Part shown: in pieces, positions 1-5,266 of the stretch
Layout: every line of letters begins with the position of its first letter
Position numbering within the stretch: the stretch's first letter is position 1
NCBI GenBank assembly: GCA_030653405.1
Contig: JAURZO010000197.1
Coordinates: 1 to 6,080, forward strand
Source of the DNA: Zwartia sp.
GTDB taxonomy: Bacteria; Pseudomonadota; Gammaproteobacteria; Burkholderiales; Burkholderiaceae_B
Direction of reading: 5' to 3'
Length of the DNA stretch: 6,080 nt
Notes under the pieces: generated by a model
What the model was told of the DNA's origin: nothing
Database searches by the model: none
Seen by the model: the letters and a program-made list of their open reading frames with translations, nothing else
Made by a program: the position numbers and the translations under genes

Positions 1-396
1 GTGCAACCCAGCTTGTTCATGATCCGCTGTCATGGTGGACAACGTTTCAAGGTGTTGGAGAGCACCCTCGCGCCCAACGGCGCCTGGTCTGCCGACATTG
101 AACTCATCAGCGAGGATCCTCTGATCGAAGTGCCGCCTGAACTCACCACCACGTCTCAGGCTCTGGCCAGGCTGATGGACTCTTTCGATGAGCAAGAAAT
201 TCCCGCTGAGGATCGCCCGATCGTGGCACCTTATCGACTCAACGACTGCGGTTGGATCGCGAACAGATGGGCCGAGCTGCTGGATATACCTCCCGCCCAG
301 AAGTTGCACCTACTCGCGATGGAGAACCCACGATTGCGCCTGGATTTGGTGCAAGAAATACTCGAAGAAATGGGGGCTTTTAAGCCCCCACGCTGA
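1..396 (+). CDS. LON peptidase substrate-binding domain protein, 5'-truncated
   Basis: The 131 visible residues match the later part of a stand-alone LON N-terminal (substrate-binding) domain protein. They show the central strand pattern IRCHGGQRFKVLES, then an acidic turn and VPPEL, and a helical C-terminal part (residues 50-125) with the typical LLDIPPAQKLHLLAMENPRLRLDLV arrangement split across two helices. Family members are usually about 190-215 residues and begin with a 'LPLFPLxxVLFPG'-like segment that is missing here. The GTG at position 1 is therefore probably an internal valine codon and the gene starts left of the window. These proteins carry only the domain that binds substrates in Lon proteases, with no ATPase or protease part, and their cellular role is poorly defined. 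The gene converges with the aminotransferase, and its last codons (MGAFKPPR) are encoded by one arm and loop of a strong hairpin. Confidence 0.85.
   Translation: MQPSLFMIRCHGGQRFKVLESTLAPNGAWSADIELISEDPLIEVPPELTTTSQALARLMDSFDEQEIPAEDRPIVAPYRLNDCGWIANRWAELLDIPPAQKLHLLAMENPRLRLDLVQEILEEMGAFKPPR
371..390 (-). terminator. Hairpin, probable intrinsic terminator of the aminotransferase gene
   Basis: TGGGGGCTT pairs perfectly with AAGCCCCCA around a TT centre; realistically it is a 7-bp GC-rich stem with a 6-nt loop. Read on the minus strand, the hairpin is followed by TTTCTTC, a short U-rich tract, and it lies about 60 nt after the aminotransferase stop codon. On the plus strand no U-tract follows. 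The element sits inside the final codons of the LON-domain gene, just before its TGA at 394-396. Function as a terminator is inferred. Confidence 0.5.
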
Positions 397-408
397 CCAG
401 ATATCGGC

Positions 409-435
409 TGATCAGGACACATCGGGTCCTGATCA
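409..435. terminator. Convergent-end hairpin (10-bp perfect stem)
   Basis: TGATCAGGAC (409-418) and GTCCTGATCA (426-435) form a perfect 10-bp stem with a 7-nt loop. It lies in the 55-bp gap between the convergent LON-domain and aminotransferase genes. Neither side has a clear U-tract, so it is not a canonical intrinsic terminator. It may stabilise 3' ends or assist termination for either transcript. Each arm also contains the self-complementary hexamer TGATCA. Confidence 0.4.
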
Positions 436-451
436 AGTCAAAATATCACAA

Positions 452-1663
452 TCAAGCCATCAGCGACGCGCAAAACGCCTTGATACGCTGACATGCATCC
501 TTCAGAATGTCATCCGAAGTCGCGTATGAAATACGGAAATAAGGCGCCAGACCGAAAGCCGAACCAGGCACAACCGCCACCAGCTTCTCATCAAGCAACG
601 CGTTCGCAAAGTCAAAGTCACTGTTGATTTTGACGCCTTTTGGTGTCGTCTTACCCAACACACCTGCGCAGCTTGGATAGACGTAAAACGCGCCTTGCGG
701 CTTCAAGCACGTGATGCCCTCGCATTCGTTGAGCAACTTGACGACCATATCGCGACGACGCTCAAAAATCACGTTATGCGCCGCAATAAAATCTTGAGGT
801 CCATCTAAAGCTTCGAGCGCGGCAGCCTGACTAATAGAAGAGGGGTTGGATGTTGACTGAGACTGGATCGCAGACATCGCACCAATCAACCAGCTCGGAC
901 CGTGGCCGTAACCAATGCGCCAACCGGTCATGCAATAGGCCTTGGAAACGCCATTGACAGTCAAAACCCGATCCGCAATTTCGGGGACAACCTGGGCCAG
1001 TGTGAAAAACTTTGCACCGTCAAACAACAACTTTTCGTACATGTCATCCACCATGACAAGCACATTGGGGTGCGCGATCAGAACCTGTCCGAGAGCCTTA
1101 AGATCTCCCTCTGTATACACTGAACCCGTTGGGTTGGAAGGTGAATTGAGAATCAGCCATTTTGTGCGGGGCGTAATCGCTTTGGCCAACAACTCTGGCG
1201 TTAACTTAAAATCCACCGTCGCATCACACTCGACTGAAACTGACTTGCCGCCCGCGAGCACCACCATATCAGGATAGCTGACCCAGTAGGGTGCGGGAAT
1301 CAGCACCTCGTCACCCTCACCAATCGTGGCGACCAGCGCATTGAACAGCACTTGCTTGCCACCCGTGCATACGATCACATCGTCTGGTGCAATCGTCATT
1401 CCGTGGTCACGCAAAAATTTGCGCGCAATAGCGCGCTTAAGCTCAACCGTGCCATTGACGGCCGTATAACGCGTCTGTCCGCCGCGAATCGCTTTAATTG
1501 CAGCCTCGCAGATATTGGCGGGCGTATCCATGTCAGGCTCACCCTGAGCCAAGGCAATCACGTCCATTCCTTTGGCCTTCAGCGCTTTGGCATTATCTGT
1601 AATAGCTAAAGTGGGCGAAGGTTTGACCAAGGACATACGTGGCGACAGTAAAGCTGCACTCAT
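452..1663 (-). CDS. Pyridoxal-phosphate-dependent aminotransferase, aspartate aminotransferase Ib type
   Basis: This 403-residue cytosolic enzyme of fold type I, class I/II, has the family's usual length (about 390-405). It probably moves an amino group between aspartate (or a related amino acid) and 2-oxoglutarate. Visible landmarks are Y66 in TRYTAVNG, the cofactor loop TGGKQVLFNAL (100-110), W127 in APYWVSYP, the SNPTG motif with N177, D206 and Y209 in VDDMYE, and the Schiff-base lysine K241 in NGVSKAYCMTGWRIGY. R249 follows the lysine by eight residues, as in classical aspartate aminotransferases, and R377 in YFRISYA is the expected carboxylate-binding arginine. These residues cover the whole active site, so the gene looks intact. 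The ATG is preceded by GGAG six bases upstream (minus strand, 1670-1673). Some subgroup Ib enzymes act on prephenate in phenylalanine/tyrosine synthesis; sequence reading alone cannot separate that from plain aspartate aminotransferase, so no symbol is given. Confidence 0.93.
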   Translation of the reverse strand: MSAALLSPRMSLVKPSPTLAITDNAKALKAKGMDVIALAQGEPDMDTPANICEAAIKAIRGGQTRYTAVNGTVELKRAIARKFLRDHGMTIAPDDVIVCTGGKQVLFNALVATIGEGDEVLIPAPYWVSYPDMVVLAGGKSVSVECDATVDFKLTPELLAKAITPRTKWLILNSPSNPTGSVYTEGDLKALGQVLIAHPNVLVMVDDMYEKLLFDGAKFFTLAQVVPEIADRVLTVNGVSKAYCMTGWRIGYGHGPSWLIGAMSAIQSQSTSNPSSISQAAALEALDGPQDFIAAHNVIFERRRDMVVKLLNECEGITCLKPQGAFYVYPSCAGVLGKTTPKGVKINSDFDFANALLDEKLVAVVPGSAFGLAPYFRISYATSDDILKDACQRIKAFCASLMA

Positions 1664-1878
1664 TTATTTCTCCAAAGAAAACTCGGCGCATGGTGCCGCA
1701 CGAATCGGGCTCATGCTCGGCGTACTGCGCACTAAATATAACCTAAGGACCTCCCTATTTGGGTCCGTGCGCGCATAGGGCAAGGTGTCGTAAAGTAATC
1801 TCCCAGCGGTCAAAGACCTAGACCGGCACATTGCTTCTCGCTCATGTTATCGTGCAAAAAATTCAGGAGGAACACATT
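1664..1878. promoter_or_regulatory. Divergent intergenic region between aminotransferase and binding-protein genes
   Basis: About 215 bp separate the two divergent start codons and must contain both promoters. On the minus strand, TATATT (1740 down to 1735) matches five of six -10 consensus bases but has no good -35 at normal spacing. On the plus strand only weak candidates are visible (for example TAAAGT at 1791-1796). A short imperfect hairpin is present, with GGACC at 1747-1751 and GGTCC at 1762-1766. No riboswitch or leader gene is recognised. Confidence 0.35.
1865..1870 (+). promoter_or_regulatory. Ribosome binding site of the Bug/TctC gene (decides the start)
   Basis: AGGAGG lies eight bases before the ATG at 1879. 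It supports that start over the in-frame TTG at 1831, which would add 16 residues ahead of the signal peptide. Confidence 0.85.
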
Positions 1879-2862
1879 ATGAAACTTACGCTCCAACGCA
1901 CACGCCGCGCATTGCTCGGCGCACTTGTTTTGACAACCGGACTCGGGATGTCCGCTGTCGCTCAGGCCAAATACCCCGAGAAGCCCATCAAAATTTTGGT
2001 GGGTTTTAGCGCCGGCGGCCCGACTGACATCGTCGCCAGACTGGTCGGCAATCGTTTGGAAAAGGCGCTGGGTCAGCCCGTCATTATTGAAAACAAGCCC
2101 GGTGGCGGCTCCAACATCGCATCAGCGGAAGCGGCTCGCGCCAAGCCCGACGGCTACACCCTGTTTCTTGGCACGATTGCTAACGCCACGAACATGTCGG
2201 TATACAAGAACTTGAATTACGACACAGAGCGTGACTTCATCCCAATTACCCAACTGGTTTCTTCACCCAGCATTCTGGTTGTTAATAACGATTTGCCTGT
2301 CAAGACGCTGGCCGAACTGATCGCTTACGCCAAAGCCAACCCAGGCAAGCTGTCCTATGCGTCGTCCGGTGCCGGCGGCTCCCCCCACCTCGCGGGTGAA
2401 ATGCTCAAACTTCGTGCCGGCATTGATGCCTTGCATGTGCCCTACAAAGGCGCTGCACCCGCCCTCAATGATGTGATGGGCGGCACTGTATCGATGGGCT
2501 TTAAGACGGCGTCAGGCATCACCACCACAATCCAGGCAGGTCGCGTACGAGCGCTCGCGGTCGCTGGCGCCACACGGATGCCCCAGTTGCCTGATGTGCC
2601 AACCTTGGCCGAACTCGGTTTTAAAGACTTTGAAGTGAGTTCCTGGAGTGGTTTGTTCGCCCCCAAGGGGACTCCACCCGAGATCGTGAACACGATTGCC
2701 AATGCCGTCATCGAAATCCTCAAGTCACCCGAGGTACGCAAGCAGCTTGAAGGCATGGGTGCCGAGCCAGTGGGCAGCACGCCTGCGGAGTTTCAGAAGT
2801 ACGTGCGTAGTGAAATCGAAAAGTGGGGCGTCGTCGCTAAGGCCGCGAATATCCAGCTTTAA
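1879..2862 (+). CDS. Tripartite tricarboxylate transporter substrate-binding protein (Bug/TctC family)
   Basis: This 327-residue periplasmic solute-binding protein captures a small organic acid or related ligand and may pass it to a TctA/TctB membrane partner. A signal peptide spans residues 1-30: basic QRTRR, hydrophobic LLGALVLTTGLGM, then AQA before cleavage at K31. TRRALL resembles a twin-arginine motif, though ordinary Sec export is equally plausible. The mature protein has all Bug hallmarks: YPEKPI at the N-terminus, GFSAGGPTD (42-50), IIENKPGGGSNIA (69-81), AKPDGYTL (88-95), PGKLSYASSGAGG (155-167) and HVPYKGAAPAL (186-196). It ends with the usual helical tail, and its length is typical of the family (about 320-330). 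The start is fixed by the strong AGGAGG and the signal peptide. No TctA or TctB gene lies in the window, so it is an orphan here, as is very common in Burkholderiales. The ligand cannot be told from the sequence. Confidence 0.95.
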   Translation: MKLTLQRTRRALLGALVLTTGLGMSAVAQAKYPEKPIKILVGFSAGGPTDIVARLVGNRLEKALGQPVIIENKPGGGSNIASAEAARAKPDGYTLFLGTIANATNMSVYKNLNYDTERDFIPITQLVSSPSILVVNNDLPVKTLAELIAYAKANPGKLSYASSGAGGSPHLAGEMLKLRAGIDALHVPYKGAAPALNDVMGGTVSMGFKTASGITTTIQAGRVRALAVAGATRMPQLPDVPTLAELGFKDFEVSSWSGLFAPKGTPPEIVNTIANAVIEILKSPEVRKQLEGMGAEPVGSTPAEFQKYVRSEIEKWGVVAKAANIQL

Positions 2863-2884
2863 ACAGGCAGCGTTTCACTAAGGC

Positions 2885-2910
2885 AGCGCGTCACGAGACG
2901 CGCTTTGTCT
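2885..2910 (+). terminator. Intrinsic terminator after the Bug/TctC gene
   Basis: AGCGCGTC (2885-2892) pairs perfectly with GACGCGCT (2897-2904) around the 4-nt loop ACGA. TTTGTCT follows, overlapping the last stem base. The hairpin begins 23 nt after the TAA stop. A GC-rich 8-bp stem followed by a short U-rich run is the expected form. Confidence 0.65.
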
Positions 2911-2915
2911 ACCCG

Positions 2916-2951
2916 CACGCCTCAGAGGTGCATCCCCAAATCTGAGGCGTG
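2916..2951. terminator. 11-bp hairpin straddling the dioxygenase stop codon
   Basis: CACGCCTCAGA (2916-2926) and TCTGAGGCGTG (2941-2951) form a perfect 11-bp stem with a 14-nt loop. The stop codon of the minus-strand dioxygenase gene (2922-2924) lies in one arm, and the codons for its last residues fill the other arm and the loop. On the plus strand TTTCGCTTC follows, so it could act as a second terminator stopping read-through from the Bug gene into the antisense of the dioxygenase. On the minus strand no U-tract follows. Confidence 0.5.
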
Positions 2952-3992
2952 TTTCGCTTCGAATGCCTGTTGAGTTTCACCATGGCAATGACCGCGAATC
3001 CCACCCCTGACGTGATTGGTTTCACAGGTTCGGTACAAATCACGCCAACATTCCGGCAGTCTTGGCGCATCGGGCGGAGCGATCCACAGTCTGTACAGTA
3101 AACGCTTCAGCGCAGGGTCCTCGTGATCCACGAACTCGGTCCGAGAATGCAAGGTCACGTGACTGTTTAGAATCTGCACATCGCCTGGCTCAAGCCACAT
3201 TTCAAAGGCGAGTTCAGGGCTGCGCACAATCTCATCGAATTTTTCCAGTGCTGCGTAATGCTCAGCAGAAAGCTGTGGCGCACCTGGAATTTTTTGAGCG
3301 CTGCGCACACGATTCCAGTTCCAGCGACCAAACCATTTTCCGTCTGCTTCCGAGAAAACCGGTTGCATGACATAGGGCCCCTCGTCAGGCGCCTCCTCGC
3401 TCTGTCGACTAAAAGCGATAGGTTCATACAGCCACTTGAGTTGGTCCGGATACTCGCGCGCCATCACATCGTGCGCAGCCATCGAGCTACTAATGATCGT
3501 CTTGCCTCCCGACACAGCTCTGTTGAAGCAGCTCAAAAAGATGATGTCCGAAGAGTCTGTATGGAAATCCAGCTCGGCATTTGACGAGTAGCCTCGACCC
3601 GTGCCCGTTCGGTATTCAGTGCCCGCATTGCGAACCGCAGAAATGTATTGGGTGCTTTTGCCCTGAGGGCGCGGCACGCCCGTGTTCAAGCCCAGTGCCC
3701 ACGTCAAGATCTCGAATTGCTTGTCAGTCAACTCGGCTCTCGGCATCCCTTTTACCAGTGCAACGCCCCGTCCTTCCTTAACCTCCTTTAATGCGCTGGC
3801 AAACACCCCCCATACTGGCCCAAGCTTTAAGTCTGCCAGGGAGTAATCGAATAATGATTTTGCAGGGTCATAGGCGTGCGTGATGCGTTCGACGAGCTCT
3901 CTTCGTCCCTGCTCATCGATGTGGAAAATCCAGGAGAGATCATTTTTTAATGTTTCCGCTTTCCAATTGGAGCGTTGCTCGAGTGTGCGCAT
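2922..3992 (-). CDS. TauD/TfdA-family Fe(II)/2-oxoglutarate-dependent dioxygenase
   Basis: This 356-residue cytosolic non-haem iron oxygenase couples 2-oxoglutarate decarboxylation and O2 to hydroxylation of a small substrate. Numbered from the ATG at 3992, the iron ligands are H144 and D146 in ELDFHTDSSD and the distal H282 in NSHVTLHSR. R297 or R301 in LKRLLYRLW is the probable 2-oxoglutarate-binding arginine. The whole double-stranded beta-helix core is present. The C-terminal tail after about residue 310 (WRDLYRTC, then VRGGIRGHCHGE) goes beyond the classical TauD core and resembles a subgroup of poorly characterised family members. The substrate is unknown: taurine, alkyl sulfonate, aryloxyacetate or another carboxylate cannot be told apart here. 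A TTG at 4007 would add five residues, but it overlaps the Shine-Dalgarno, so the ATG at 3992 is preferred. The gene converges on the Bug gene and diverges from the aldo/keto reductase gene. Confidence 0.9.
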   Translation of the reverse strand: MRTLEQRSNWKAETLKNDLSWIFHIDEQGRRELVERITHAYDPAKSLFDYSLADLKLGPVWGVFASALKEVKEGRGVALVKGMPRAELTDKQFEILTWALGLNTGVPRPQGKSTQYISAVRNAGTEYRTGTGRGYSSNAELDFHTDSSDIIFLSCFNRAVSGGKTIISSSMAAHDVMAREYPDQLKWLYEPIAFSRQSEEAPDEGPYVMQPVFSEADGKWFGRWNWNRVRSAQKIPGAPQLSAEHYAALEKFDEIVRSPELAFEMWLEPGDVQILNSHVTLHSRTEFVDHEDPALKRLLYRLWIAPPDAPRLPECWRDLYRTCETNHVRGGIRGHCHGETQQAFEAKHASDLGMHL

Positions 3993-4001
3993 CACAAATT
4001 G

Positions 4002-4005
4002 CCTC
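4002..4005 (-). promoter_or_regulatory. Ribosome binding site of the dioxygenase gene (decides the start)
   Basis: On the minus strand GAGG stands nine bases before the ATG at 3992-3990. The alternative in-frame TTG start (4007-4005) overlaps this GAGG and has no obvious Shine-Dalgarno of its own, which argues for the shorter protein. Confidence 0.6.
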
Positions 4006-4018
4006 AAAATTGTCTATT

Positions 4019-4036
4019 TGTATTCAAAAGTATACA
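4019..4036. promoter_or_regulatory. Inverted repeat, possible operator for the dioxygenase promoter
   Basis: TGTAT and ATACA are perfect inverted half-sites separated by 8 bp, and the right side also contains the palindrome GTATAC. The repeat overlaps the -10-like TATACT of the dioxygenase gene. TGTATACA-like palindromes are known for some GntR-family repressors, but no regulator gene lies in the window. Binding and regulator family are inference. Confidence 0.35.
4029..4034 (-). promoter_or_regulatory. Putative -10 element of the dioxygenase gene
   Basis: Read on the minus strand this is TATACT, matching five of six sigma70 -10 bases. A transcript starting about seven bases downstream would have a leader of roughly 30 nt before the ATG at 3992. 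The -35 region at 17-bp spacing (GTCAAA) is poor, so the promoter may need an activator or be weak. Confidence 0.35.
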
Positions 4037-4052
4037 TGACTCCTAGCCTTGT

Positions 4053-4081
4053 TTGACGTCTACGACTATCGTCGGCATAAC
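4053..4081 (+). promoter_or_regulatory. Putative sigma70 promoter of the aldo/keto reductase gene
   Basis: TTGACG (4053-4058, five of six -35 bases) and CATAAC (4076-4081, four of six -10 bases) are separated by exactly 17 bp. The predicted transcript start near 4088 leaves a leader of about 65 nt before the ATG at 4156. A short inverted repeat, CGAC and GTCG (4063-4074), lies in the spacer. Confidence 0.45.
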
Positions 4082-4142
4082 TTGCGTTACAGTCCCGATT
4101 ACTCGATTGGCTTGCACGCGGGCCGTCTACCCTCATTTCAAT

Positions 4143-4147
4143 GGTGA
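4143..4147 (+). promoter_or_regulatory. Ribosome binding site favouring the aldo/keto reductase start at 4156
   Basis: GGTGA lies eight bases before the ATG at 4156. The other in-frame ATG at 4141 has no purine-rich stretch at a suitable distance, so the shorter protein is preferred. Confidence 0.45.
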
Positions 4148-4155
4148 ATATTTTT

Positions 4156-5178
4156 ATGACAACCAAGAGTCCCCACTACAGTCCCTTAGGTCATAGCGGT
4201 TTACTCGTGCCGCGCCTGTGGCTCGGCTCCATGATGTTTGGAGACCAAACGGATGAAGCCGTGGCCCGCGAAATGGTCGCCGTGACACGCGACGCTGGGC
4301 TGAACGCGATCGACAGTGCAGATAACTACGCCGGCGGCGAGTCGGAACGGATCGTAGGAAAACTCATCGCCCAAGATCGTTCGAGATGGGTGCTGGCCAC
4401 AAAGGTCGCCAACCCGATCGGCAAAGAACCTAACGACAAGGGCTTGTCCCGTCGCTGGATCATGCAGGAGGTCGACAATAGCCTCACGCGCCTGAATACA
4501 GACTGGATCGACGTGTATTACATGCACAAAGACGATGAGACCACACCGATCGAAGAGACACTGTCGAGCTTCGCCAGATTGATTGAGCTTGGAAAAATTC
4601 GCTACTACGGCATTTCAAATTTCCGTGGTTGGCGCGTCGCACGCATGGTAGAAACCGCGCGCCGCATGGGGATCCCTCAGCCGATCGTCTGCCAGCCCCC
4701 CTACAGTGCCGTCACCCGACTCATTGAAACCGAGGTGATTCCAGCCTGTGATCATTATGGCGTTGGTGTCGTGGCATACAGCCCGCTTGCGCGCGGTGTG
4801 CTGACTGGCAAATACGACCCCAACGTCAAGCCCGACCCAAATAGTCGTGCCGGACGCGGTGATCGTCGGATGCATCAGACGGAGTTTCGGACCGAATCAC
4901 TCGAAATCGCGAACGATCTCAAGGCGCATGCACAAAGTCGTGGTCTGAGCCCTACGCAGTTCGCGATCGCCTGGGCGCTCAATAACAAGCTTCTCAGTGG
5001 TGTGATTGGCGGCCCCCGAACGCTTGAGCAATGGAAAGACTATGTGGCGGCCCTTGACGTCCAACTCCTGCCCGAGGACGAGGCGCTCGTCGACAAGCTG
5101 GTCCCGCCCGGCTATGCCTCGACACATGGCTTTGTCGACCCGCAATATCCTATCAAGGGTCGTCGCCCCCTCGACTGA
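4156..5178 (+). CDS. Aldo/keto reductase
   Basis: This 340-residue cytosolic NAD(P)H-dependent oxidoreductase has the (beta/alpha)8-barrel fold and reduces aldehydes or ketones to alcohols; the physiological substrate is not apparent. Numbered from the ATG at 4156, the catalytic tetrad is complete: D53 and Y58 in IDSADNYAGGESE, K83 in LATKV and H124 in YYMHKDD. Other family signatures are the N-terminal LGHSGLLVPRLWLGSMMFG segment, GKIRYYGISNF (146-156), QPPYSAVTR (180-188), AYSPLARGVLTGKY (207-220), and the cofactor-binding end SGVIGGPRTLEQ (281-292). The C-terminal GYASTHGFVDPQYP is typical of a proteobacterial subgroup of AKRs. An in-frame ATG at 4141 would add five residues but lacks a Shine-Dalgarno. 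The gene is divergent from the dioxygenase and ends in its own terminator, so it is probably monocistronic. A joint catabolic role with the dioxygenase is possible but unproven. Confidence 0.93.
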   Translation: MTTKSPHYSPLGHSGLLVPRLWLGSMMFGDQTDEAVAREMVAVTRDAGLNAIDSADNYAGGESERIVGKLIAQDRSRWVLATKVANPIGKEPNDKGLSRRWIMQEVDNSLTRLNTDWIDVYYMHKDDETTPIEETLSSFARLIELGKIRYYGISNFRGWRVARMVETARRMGIPQPIVCQPPYSAVTRLIETEVIPACDHYGVGVVAYSPLARGVLTGKYDPNVKPDPNSRAGRGDRRMHQTEFRTESLEIANDLKAHAQSRGLSPTQFAIAWALNNKLLSGVIGGPRTLEQWKDYVAALDVQLLPEDEALVDKLVPPGYASTHGFVDPQYPIKGRRPLD

Positions 5179-5194
5179 AGCTCAGTGCAATAGT

Positions 5195-5226
5195 ACAGGC
5201 GGCACGGACTCCCTGCTGCCTGTTTT
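5195..5226 (+). terminator. Intrinsic terminator after the aldo/keto reductase gene
   Basis: ACAGGCGGCA (5195-5204) pairs with TGCTGCCTGT (5214-5223) in a 10-bp stem with one G-U pair and a 9-nt loop. TTTT (5223-5226) follows directly. It starts 17 nt after the TGA stop and separates the reductase from the cyanophycin synthetase gene. Confidence 0.7.
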
Positions 5227-5231
5227 GGGGC

Positions 5232-5237
5232 GATAAT
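5232..5237 (+). promoter_or_regulatory. Possible -10 element of the cyanophycin synthetase gene
   Basis: GATAAT matches five of six -10 bases and stands 29 bp before the start codon, just after the reductase terminator. No good -35 is visible, because the expected position falls inside the terminator hairpin. It is therefore only a candidate. Confidence 0.25.
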
Positions 5238-5266
5238 AAGCGCTTGGACATCACCGTTTTGAGCTC

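Noticed and set aside
1..3. GTG at the first position as a true start codon
   Set aside because: It would remove the conserved first strands of the LON domain; the window edge is the simpler explanation.
188..529. Plus-strand open frame overlapping the LON-domain gene end
   Set aside because: It is in a different frame from the recognisable LON-domain protein, runs through both hairpins into the aminotransferase gene, and has no family resemblance.
1747..1766. Short GGACC/GGTCC hairpin as a riboswitch or terminator
   Set aside because: The stem is only five perfect base pairs, no U-tract follows, and no known riboswitch pattern is visible.
1831..1878. N-terminal extension of the Bug/TctC gene from a TTG at 1831
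   Set aside because: It would place 16 extra residues before a clean signal peptide, and the AGGAGG at 1865-1870 is correctly spaced for the ATG at 1879.
3062..3781. Plus-strand open frames inside the dioxygenase gene
   Set aside because: They lie antisense to a complete enzyme gene with all catalytic residues, show no recognisable domain, and their compositions look like antisense shadows.
3993..4007. Five-residue extension of the dioxygenase from TTG at 4007
   Set aside because: The TTG overlaps the GAGG that serves the ATG at 3992 and has no Shine-Dalgarno of its own.
4201..5145. Minus-strand open frames inside the aldo/keto reductase gene
   Set aside because: They are antisense to a well-conserved intact gene and resemble no known protein.
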